Assembly (NCBI GenBank): GCA_945787435.1
Contig: CALZHX010000110.1
Span: forward strand, 1-11,720
Length of the DNA stretch: 11,720 nucleotides
Source of the DNA: an uncultured Woeseiaceae bacterium
GTDB taxonomy: Bacteria > Pseudomonadota > Gammaproteobacteria > Steroidobacterales > Woeseiaceae
Reading direction: 5' to 3'
Under the pieces are notes generated by a model. That model saw nothing but the letters and a program-made list of their open reading frames with translations, made no database searches and was not told the DNA's origin. Position 1 is the first letter of the stretch. Each line of letters starts with the position of its first letter. Both the position numbers and the translations under genes were made by a program. Below, piece by piece: positions 5,935-11,720 of this stretch.

Positions 5935-7484
5935 TGGCAACAAGAGTCTATGTCCCGCGCGAGACGGCAGCGGTATCCGTTGGCGCCGACGATGTCGCCA
6001 TCGCGATCGCCCGTTGCGCCAAGGAAAACGGCGAGAGTATCGAGCTTGTAAGAAATGGTTCCTGGGGCGCGACCTGGCTCGAACCACTGGTCGAGGTCCT
6101 TGTCGACGACAAACGAATCGCCTATGGCAATGTTGCAGCGGGCGATGTGCCCGCGCTATTCGACGCCGGCTTCCTGCGCGGCCGCGAGCACAAGAGCCGT
6201 CTCGGCGCGATCAACGAAATCCCCTACCTGATCAACCAGGATCGCTGGACGTTCTGGCGCTGCGGCCTTGTTGAGCCGCTCAATATGGACGACTTCCGGG
6301 TACACCAGGGATTCAAGGCGTTTGAGAAAGCGGTCGGGATGGGAGCAGACAAGGTCATTGAGGCCGTAAAAACATCGGGGCTGCGCGGTCGCGGTGGCGC
6401 GGGTTTTCCAGCGGGCATCAAGTGGCAGACCGTCGCCGACGCAGAAGGCGAGCAGAAATATATTGCCTGCAACGCTGATGAAGGCGACAGCGGTACGTTT
6501 TCCGATCGCATCCTGATGGAGGGCGATCCGCTCGGCTTGATCGAGGGCATGATGATTGCGGGCTTCGCGGTCGGCGCGACGCGTGGCTACATCTACCTGC
6601 GCTCCGAGTATCCGCTCACGCATTCGATACTGTCGCGTGCCATCGACACCGCGCGAGACGCGGGCTGGTTGGGCCAGAACATCCAGGACAGCGGCTTCGA
6701 CTTCGATGTGGAACTGCACCTTGGAGCGGGCTCCTATGTTTGCGGTGAAGAGACCGCGATGCTCGAAAGCCTCGAAGGCAAGCAGGGTATCGTGCGCTAC
6801 AAGCCGCCACTGCCGGCGCACGAAGGTCTGTTCGGCGCACCTACTGTGGTCAACAACGTCGTGACACTCGCATCAGTTGCCAACATCATGAATCTCGGCG
6901 GCGAAAAGTACGCGTCGTTTGGCGTCGATCGTTCGAAAGGCACGCTCGCCTTTCAGCTGGCGGGCAATATCAAGCGAGGTGGCCTGGTCGAAAAAGGCTT
7001 TGGTATCACGCTGCGCGAGCTGATCGAAGACTGGGGTGGCGGAACTGCCAGCGGCCGTCCCGTCAAGGCGGTGCAGGTTGGCGGGCCCCTCGGTGCCTAC
7101 ATCCCGGTCGAGCAACTCGACACGCCGCTCGACTATGAAGCCTTCATCGGAATCGGTGCCATGGTCGGGCACGGCGGCATCGTCGTCTTCGACGACACCG
7201 CGAATATGGCGCAACAAGCTCGTTTTGCGATGGAATTCTGCGCGATTGAGTCTTGCGGCAAATGCACACCGTGCCGCATTGGTTCGACCCGTGGCGTCGA
7301 GGTCATAGACCGCATGATTAAAGGCACAGAGCGCGAAACGAACTACGACTTGCTGGTCGAATTGTGCGACACGATGGAGGATGCCTCGTTATGTGCAATG
7401 GGCGGAATGACACCCTTTCCGGTACGGAGTGTCTTAAAATACTTCGCAGAAGATTTCGCGTCTGCTGTGGGGGCTGATCAGTGA
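5934..7484 (+). CDS. fdsB: NAD-dependent formate dehydrogenase beta subunit FdsB
   Basis: This 516-residue NuoF-like diaphorase subunit is where NAD+ is reduced. The first 110 or so residues form a NuoE-like domain without the cluster cysteine pattern, typical of FdsB and HoxF. The NuoF domain follows. The FMN loop GRGGAGFPAG is at 152-161, NADEGDSGTF at 180-189 contributes to FMN/NAD binding and GAGSYVCGEETA is at 264-275. A SLBB-type region follows at about 330-415. The C-terminal [4Fe-4S] cluster uses C441, C444, C447 (ESCGKCTPC) and C487 (LCAMGG). All expected residues are present. Electrons from FdsA clusters reach FMN here and leave as NADH. The stop TGA overlaps the fdsA GTG start (GTGA), so the subunits are probably made in step. 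Confidence 0.96.
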   Translation: MATRVYVPRETAAVSVGADDVAIAIARCAKENGESIELVRNGSWGATWLEPLVEVLVDDKRIAYGNVAAGDVPALFDAGFLRGREHKSRLGAINEIPYLINQDRWTFWRCGLVEPLNMDDFRVHQGFKAFEKAVGMGADKVIEAVKTSGLRGRGGAGFPAGIKWQTVADAEGEQKYIACNADEGDSGTFSDRILMEGDPLGLIEGMMIAGFAVGATRGYIYLRSEYPLTHSILSRAIDTARDAGWLGQNIQDSGFDFDVELHLGAGSYVCGEETAMLESLEGKQGIVRYKPPLPAHEGLFGAPTVVNNVVTLASVANIMNLGGEKYASFGVDRSKGTLAFQLAGNIKRGGLVEKGFGITLRELIEDWGGGTASGRPVKAVQVGGPLGAYIPVEQLDTPLDYEAFIGIGAMVGHGGIVVFDDTANMAQQARFAMEFCAIESCGKCTPCRIGSTRGVEVIDRMIKGTERETNYDLLVELCDTMEDASLCAMGGMTPFPVRSVLKYFAEDFASAVGADQ

Positions 7485-10315
7485 ATAGAGTTCGGCAAAC
7501 AGACCTCGGCACGCCGGCATCCGGCAGCACGGATACGGTAAAGGTCGAGATTGATGGACTGCCCGCGACCGTAAAGGCCGGGACCAGCATTCTGCGTGCG
7601 GCGCGTGAGTCGGGCGTCGACATTCCGAAGCTGTGCGCTACCGACAGCCTCAAGCCATTCGGCTCATGCCGCATGTGCCTCGTCGAGATTGAGGGTCGCA
7701 AGGGCTACCCCGCCTCGTGCACCACGCCGATCGAGGCTGGCATGAAGATCCACACCCAGACTGAAGCGCTCGCGCGACTGCGCCGCAACGTCATGGAGCT
7801 GTACATCTCCGATCACCCGCTCGACTGCCTGACATGTGCGGCAAACGGCGACTGCGAATTGCAGGACATGGCGGGGGCCGTCGGGCTGCGCGACGTGCGC
7901 TACGGTTTTGATGGTGAGAATCACCTCGATGCCGGGGTCGACTCCAGCAACCCTTACTTCCAGTTCGATGCCAGCAAATGCATCGTGTGCTCGCGCTGCG
8001 TGCGCGCCTGCGATGAGGTCCAGGGGACTTTCGCGCTGACAATCCAGGGGCGCGGCTTCGAATCCAAAGTCTCGGCAGGCATCAGCGAGGACTTCCTCGA
8101 CTCTGAATGTGTTTCCTGCGGCGCTTGTGTCCAGGCTTGCCCAACGGCAACGCTGATGGAAAAGAGTATCGTGGATCATGGGCAGCCAGAGCGCAGCGTC
8201 AAGACCACCTGTGCCTATTGTGGCGTCGGCTGTTCATTTGTCGCCGAAATGCGCGGTGACCAGGTCGTGCGCATGACGCCCGACAAGGATGGCCAGGCGA
8301 ATCATGGCCACAGTTGCGTCAAAGGCCGCTTTGCCTGGGGCTATTCGACGCATCGCGATCGGGTTCTCGATCCGTTGATTCGCGACTCGATCGACGAACC
8401 CTGGCGAAAAGTCGGCTGGGACGAGGCCATTCAATACACGGCCAAACGCTTCAAGGAAATCCAGGCCGAACACGGGCGCAAGGCAATTGGCGGCATCACC
8501 TCATCGCGCTGTACTAACGAAGAAGTATTCGTCGTACAAAAACTGGTTCGTGCAGCGATGGGTAACAACAATGTCGACACCTGCGCGCGTGTCTGCCATT
8601 CACCAACAGGCTACGGACTGAATCAGACACTCGGTACCTCAGCGGGTACACAACCGTTTGACAGTGTCATGGATGCCGACGTCATTATTGTCATTGGCGC
8701 CAACCCGACTGAAGCCCATCCGGTTTTTGCGTCACAAATGAAACAACGTTTGCGCCAGGGCGCGAAGCTCGTCGTCGTGGATCCCAGGAAGATCGGCCTG
8801 GTCAAGTCCGCGCATATCAAAGCGAACTATCACCTGCCTCTGTTACCGGGCACCAATGTGCCGGTTATTAATGCACTCGCACATGTGATCGTCTCTGAAG
8901 GTCTTGCTGACGATGCGTACGTTGCCGAGCGCTGTGATACCCAATCGTTCGACGCCTGGAAAACGATGATCCTGAAACCCGAGAATTCGCCTGAGGCGGT
9001 CGAGAAAGTCTCGGGCGTGCCGGCAGACGACATTCGCGAGGCCGCGCGACTCTATGCGCGCGCGGAACGCGGTGCCATCTACTACGGACTCGGCGTTACC
9101 GAACATAGTCAGGGCTCGACGATGGTCATGGGCATGGCCAACCTTGCGATGGCAACCGGCAACATTGGTTTCTCAGGCTGCGGAGTAAACCCGCTGCGCG
9201 GACAAAACAATGTGCAGGGCTCCTGCGACATGGGCTCATTCCCGCACGAACTGCCAGGCTACCGCCCGGTGCAGAACGACGAGGTTCGCGGCACGTTCGA
9301 AAAGCACTGGGGCGTCGAAATCGATCCTGAACCCGGCTTCCGCATTCCCAACATGTTCGACGAGGCTTGTGCCGGCCGCTACAAAGGCATGTACATCCAG
9401 GGTGAGGACGTCGCGCAATCTGATCCGGATACGCACCATGTCGAAGCAGCGCTGCGCAACATGGAGTGTGTCGTGGTACAGGACCTGTTCCTCAACGAGA
9501 CTGCGAAGTTCGCTCATGTATTCCTGCCAGGAACTTCATTCCTCGAAAAGGACGGCACGTTCATCAATGCCGAGCGACGCATTAATCGCGTACGTCCGGT
9601 TATGAAACCCAGCCAGGGCAAGGATGAGTGGTTGATCACCCAGGAACTGGCGCAGGCGCTCGGTTATCCGATGCACTACAACAATGCTGCCGAGATCATG
9701 GATGAGATTGCCGAGCTAACGCCAACATTCACCAATGTCAGCTTCAAGTTCCTCGATGAGGTCGGCAGCGTGCAGTGGCCGTGCAACGAAAAGGCGCCAA
9801 TGGGTACGCCAATAATGCACATCGACAATTTCGTTCGCGGCAAGGGTCTGTTCATTGAAACCGATTACGTACCCACGGAAGAACGCACGAATCGCAAATT
9901 CCCGTTGTTGCTGACGACCGGCCGCATCCTGTCGCAATACAATGTCGGCGCCCAGACGAGACGCACCGAAAATATGGTCTGGTATAACGCCGACTTGCTT
10001 GAGGTGCATCCGTCTGATGCCGAGATGCGCGGTATCAAGGAAGGCGACCTCGTCGCATTGTCGAGTCGCAAGGGTGAGATTTCACTGGTCGCGACCATCA
10101 CGGAACGCGTACAACCGGGCGTGGTTTATACGACGTTCCACAACCCGGAAACCGGTGCCAATGTCGTGACAACGGAGCACAGTGACTGGGCAACCAGTTG
10201 TCCCGAATACAAAGTAACAGCCGTGCAAATTACACCGGCGACGGCTCGATCCGAGTGGCAACACCAGTTCGACGAAAACGCCCGCAAACAAGGCAAGATC
10301 GTCGAAACCACGTAG
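7481..10315 (+). CDS. fdsA: NAD-dependent formate dehydrogenase alpha (molybdenum) subunit FdsA
   Basis: This 944-residue catalytic subunit oxidises formate to CO2 in the cytoplasm. In order it holds an N-terminal [2Fe-2S] domain (C52, C63, C66, C80) and a NuoG-type His-Cys [4Fe-4S] site (H112, C116, C119, C125). Two ferredoxin [4Fe-4S] clusters follow (C167, C170, C173, C177 and C210, C213, C216, C220), then the molybdopterin-linked [4Fe-4S] (C244, C247, C251, C279). The molybdenum ligand is C372 in CARVCHSPT, encoded by TGC, so this is a cysteine and not a selenocysteine enzyme. H373 and R573 (PLRGQNN) are the known catalytic partners. The C-terminal molybdopterin dinucleotide-binding domain covers about 805-920. 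Length agrees with the family (about 950). The start is GTG, overlapping the fdsB stop. The TAG stop lies inside the GTAG head of a REP. No fdsD follows. Confidence 0.97.
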   Translation: MNRVRQTDLGTPASGSTDTVKVEIDGLPATVKAGTSILRAARESGVDIPKLCATDSLKPFGSCRMCLVEIEGRKGYPASCTTPIEAGMKIHTQTEALARLRRNVMELYISDHPLDCLTCAANGDCELQDMAGAVGLRDVRYGFDGENHLDAGVDSSNPYFQFDASKCIVCSRCVRACDEVQGTFALTIQGRGFESKVSAGISEDFLDSECVSCGACVQACPTATLMEKSIVDHGQPERSVKTTCAYCGVGCSFVAEMRGDQVVRMTPDKDGQANHGHSCVKGRFAWGYSTHRDRVLDPLIRDSIDEPWRKVGWDEAIQYTAKRFKEIQAEHGRKAIGGITSSRCTNEEVFVVQKLVRAAMGNNNVDTCARVCHSPTGYGLNQTLGTSAGTQPFDSVMDADVIIVIGANPTEAHPVFASQMKQRLRQGAKLVVVDPRKIGLVKSAHIKANYHLPLLPGTNVPVINALAHVIVSEGLADDAYVAERCDTQSFDAWKTMILKPENSPEAVEKVSGVPADDIREAARLYARAERGAIYYGLGVTEHSQGSTMVMGMANLAMATGNIGFSGCGVNPLRGQNNVQGSCDMGSFPHELPGYRPVQNDEVRGTFEKHWGVEIDPEPGFRIPNMFDEACAGRYKGMYIQGEDVAQSDPDTHHVEAALRNMECVVVQDLFLNETAKFAHVFLPGTSFLEKDGTFINAERRINRVRPVMKPSQGKDEWLITQELAQALGYPMHYNNAAEIMDEIAELTPTFTNVSFKFLDEVGSVQWPCNEKAPMGTPIMHIDNFVRGKGLFIETDYVPTEERTNRKFPLLLTTGRILSQYNVGAQTRRTENMVWYNADLLEVHPSDAEMRGIKEGDLVALSSRKGEISLVATITERVQPGVVYTTFHNPETGANVVTTEHSDWATSCPEYKVTAVQITPATARSEWQHQFDENARKQGKIVETT

Positions 10316-10337
10316 GAGCCCGCCTCAGCGGGCGATC
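10307..10337 (+). repeat. REP-type palindrome, left copy
   Basis: This 31-base repeat has the head GTAGGAG, a hairpin GCCCGC-CTCA-GCGGGC (10318-10333) and the tail GATC. Head plus hairpin resembles the GTAGGAGC-class REPs of Pseudomonas and relatives, which RAYT (REP-associated tyrosine transposase) proteins recognise. It is a perfect inverted copy of 10619-10649. The TAG in its head is the fdsA stop, and its hairpin sits just after that gene, where it could stabilise or end the transcript. Confidence 0.85.
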
Positions 10338-10618
10338 ACCTTTGGTACACAGGCTCGAGACCGGCATGTTTGTTGCCGGTATGGCTCCCTGCGGTCCGCT
10401 TTACTACCGGCAACAAACATCCCGCCCTCGGCCTCCCCGGTCATTGCAGAGGTCCGGGCATCGGGTGCGCGCGCGAGCGTCGTGTGGAGCGTCGCGACGC
10501 AGGACGCCAAAGCAAGCGGAGTACGATGTGAGCGAGCCATGGATGGCGAGCGAGGTTAAGCTCGGGCGCGTACCCGGTGTCGGACCTGTGCGATTGCGCC
10601 GTGTCGTGTAGATAACGA
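10338..10618. repeat. Interior of the REP-bounded element
   Basis: This 281-bp segment without a credible gene is enclosed by inverted REPs. It contains a 16-bp inverted repeat (10366-10420), a CpG-rich stretch near 10468-10500 and a short quasi-repeat where GAGCGAG and CGAGCGAG flank CCATGGATGG (about 10530-10553). An open frame on the plus strand crosses it but is low in family-like content and starts inside fdsA. I take the whole of 10307-10649 as a composite repetitive (BIME-like) element or small non-autonomous element. Confidence 0.55.
10366..10420. repeat. 16-bp perfect inverted repeat inside the REP element
   Basis: ATGTTTGTTGCCGGTA (10366-10381) and TACCGGCAACAAACAT (10405-10420) are exact complements separated by 23 bases. 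The strand would fold as a long hairpin in DNA or RNA. The loop contains GGCTCCCTGCGGTCCGC. There is no T-run beyond either arm, so it does not look like a classic terminator. Confidence 0.8.
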
Positions 10619-10649
10619 GATCGCCCGCTGAGGCGGGCTCCTACGTGGT
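10619..10649 (-). repeat. REP-type palindrome, right copy (inverted)
   Basis: Exact reverse complement of the left copy over 31 bases, with hairpin arms at 10623-10628 and 10633-10638. It ends 18 nt from the stop of the convergent SYLF lipoprotein gene, so each REP sits at the 3' end of one converging transcript. Confidence 0.85.
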
Positions 10650-10667
10650 CTTGTTGAGCAAGCAGCG

Positions 10668-11219
10668 CTACCTGTTGATTCTCGTAAACCTCGTTCCTTC
10701 GAGCGTCAGGTTCGCCATCAACCCCGAGGAGTTGAAAATAAACCCGACGACAGGATCGCGAACGTTCTGCGAATCGATAGTCTTGCCGGCACCAACGTCG
10801 ATCAATGCGACCGAGCCATCAACGCCAACGCGCCAGCCGCTCGAATTGCGGAAATCGCTGAGCGCATCTTCCGACATGAAGCAGATTACGATCGACCGTG
10901 CCTGCGCGCCGGCCTGCAGACCGAGCGAGCCACTCGTGATGCGGAAGTAGTCGACGGTCTTGCCGCCGATTCTCAGCACGCCCTCACCTGTCTCTGCACC
11001 GGCAACCAATCCGGCTCGGAGAGCACGTGGAAAAACGAGATAGCCGGCGGACTGGGTCAGGAAGACCTCGGATCCATCAATATCTTCCGTGAAGATTTTC
11101 AACGCTTCATCAGCGTCCAGGTCGATTCGCGCGGCCGTCGTCTCGAACACTGTGCAAGCGCTTAAGAAAAAGCCCACGATCATGAGCACCCAGATCTTGT
11201 ACATCGATTGTATTTTCAT
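10668..11219 (-). CDS. SYLF/YSC84-domain lipoprotein
   Basis: This 183-residue protein has a lipoprotein signal peptide: a basic start, hydrophobic VLMIVGFF and lipobox LSAC with C22 as the lipidated residue. The next residue is Thr, not Asp, so outer-membrane attachment is likely. The remainder, about residues 60-183, matches the SYLF (YSC84/DUF500) lipid-binding domain. Recognisable are FPRALRAGLVAGAETGEG near 64-81, YFRITSGSLGLQAGAQ (91-106) and a C-terminal GWRVGVDGSVALIDVG stretch. SYLF domains bind phospholipids or phosphoinositides; the bacterial role is poorly known. The ATG at 11219 overlaps the hutG stop by 4 bases (ATGA) with no clear SD, implying translational coupling. A second in-frame ATG at codon 6 is possible. 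Its link with hutG is not explained by function. Confidence 0.9.
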   Translation of the reverse strand: MKIQSMYKIWVLMIVGFFLSACTVFETTAARIDLDADEALKIFTEDIDGSEVFLTQSAGYLVFPRALRAGLVAGAETGEGVLRIGGKTVDYFRITSGSLGLQAGAQARSIVICFMSEDALSDFRNSSGWRVGVDGSVALIDVGAGKTIDSQNVRDPVVGFIFNSSGLMANLTLEGTRFTRINR

Positions 11220-11720
11220 GCCGGCATTGTAAAGGCCGCCAACATCTGCCGCAAAGTGTCGCGCAATTGCGACGCTTTTTCGTCGTCGTATTGCCGCGTT
11301 GGCTCATCCATGTATGCCCGCTGTGCGAGTTCCAGCTGAATCGCGTGGACATTTTGCGCAGGTCGGCCATAGTGACGCGTCGTATGGCCGCCCTTAAATC
11401 GCGCATTGAGTACCGCCTCATAGGGCGACTCGTGTGCGACGCTCAACACCGAATCCGACAAAGTAGTGGCGCAACTGCGGCCGTCATAGGTTCCGATATT
11501 GAGGATGGGAAGCTTACCGTCGAACAGAGTTGGCATCCGGCTCGCGATCGAATGCGCGTCCCAAAGCAGTGCATGGCCGTGGATGTCGCGGCACGCTTTC
11601 AGGACATGTTGCACCTTGTCGTGATAGGGGCGCCAGTACCGGGCCAGACGATCCTGGATATCGATCGACGCATTACCAGCGTAGAGGTCCCGACCATCGA
11701 AGGTTTGCAGCGGACACAGA
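11216..11720 (-). CDS. hutG: N-formylglutamate amidohydrolase, 5' end outside the window
   Basis: This is the C-terminal 167 residues of an N-formylglutamate deformylase-type amidohydrolase; about 100 residues lie beyond the window edge, and the frame is open to 11719. The enzyme hydrolyses N-formyl-L-glutamate to L-glutamate and formate, the last step of the five-step histidine degradation route. Recognised segments are PLQTFDGRDLY at the edge, RYWRPYHDK, LLWDAHSI, LNIGTYDGRSC, ARFKGGHTTRHYGRP and HAIQLELAQRAYMDE. A GTG at 11614 is an internal codon, not the start, since homology continues upstream. The stop overlaps the start of the SYLF lipoprotein gene. The formate released could be oxidised by FdsGBA encoded on the opposite strand. 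Other hut genes cannot be seen here. Confidence 0.9.
   Translation of the reverse strand, partial: LCPLQTFDGRDLYAGNASIDIQDRLARYWRPYHDKVQHVLKACRDIHGHALLWDAHSIASRMPTLFDGKLPILNIGTYDGRSCATTLSDSVLSVAHESPYEAVLNARFKGGHTTRHYGRPAQNVHAIQLELAQRAYMDEPTRQYDDEKASQLRDTLRQMLAAFTMPA

Noticed and set aside
5455..6087. 210-codon minus-strand open frame
   Set aside because: Antisense to fdsG and the start of fdsB; Arg-rich and without recognisable domains.
6156..6821. 221-codon minus-strand open frame
   Set aside because: Antisense to fdsB; no family resemblance.
7664..8179. 171-codon minus-strand open frame
   Set aside because: Antisense to the Fe-S region of fdsA, whose cysteine spacing shows the plus frame is the coding one.
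8594..8596. Selenocysteine at the FdsA active site
   Set aside because: The codon is TGC, so the residue is cysteine.
10198..10611. 137-codon plus-strand open frame as a possible fdsD
   Set aside because: It starts inside fdsA, runs through the REP and palindromes, and is nothing like the small FdsD subunit.
10307..10649. CRISPR or insertion sequence
   Set aside because: Only two copies in inverted orientation, no spacers of regular size, no transposase and no target-site duplication visible.

Overview
The window (roughly 58-60% GC by eye over most of its length) looks like chromosomal DNA of a gammaproteobacterium. I infer a Chromatiales/Woeseia-like aerobic chemoheterotroph or lithotroph, because a periplasmic high-potential iron-sulfur protein (HiPIP) sits next to a NAD-linked, molybdenum formate dehydrogenase. 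A GTAGGAG-headed REP repeat, of the kind known from Pseudomonas and relatives, is also present. The taxon is inference only.

Left block (minus strand, read right to left): HiPIP (3053-2730), an ETHE1/Blh-like metallo-beta-lactamase-fold hydrolase or sulfur dioxygenase (2673-1810), and an AspC/TyrB-type aminotransferase (1787-606). An unrecognised, AT-rich 100-residue ORF (396-94) follows. The HiPIP and the aminotransferase both start at TTG codons backed by good Shine-Dalgarno (SD) sequences. A 10-bp stem lies between the HiPIP and the hydrolase gene, right against the hydrolase start.

Divergent control region (about 3054-3225): two back-to-back sigma70-like promoters share the same few bases in their -35 boxes. 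Two Fur-box-like sequences lie here, one over the HiPIP -10 box and one over the start of the rightward gene. This suggests iron control of the HiPIP, of the rightward unit, or of both.

Middle block (plus strand): an exported M61-like zinc peptidase (3205-4626), then fdhD, fdsG, fdsB and fdsA (4640-10315). The fds genes overlap by 1-4 bases, and fdhD starts 13 nt after the peptidase, so all five may be one transcript. FdsG, FdsB and FdsA together form a soluble NAD-dependent formate dehydrogenase with FMN, a chain of Fe-S clusters and a bis-MGD molybdenum centre with cysteine at the active site. FdhD sulfurates the cofactor. No fdsD is visible.

Right block: a composite palindromic element of about 343 bp lies between convergent genes. 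It is bounded by 31-bp perfect inverted REPs and contains a further 16-bp inverted repeat. The left REP supplies the fdsA stop codon. Beyond it, on the minus strand, are a SYLF/YSC84-domain lipoprotein and the 3' part of hutG (N-formylglutamate amidohydrolase), which overlap by 4 bases. HutG releases formate, the substrate of the adjacent dehydrogenase. I found no tRNA, rRNA, CRISPR or intact transposase. The most noteworthy signals are the Fur-like divergent promoters, the peptidase-led fds operon and the REP-bounded element.
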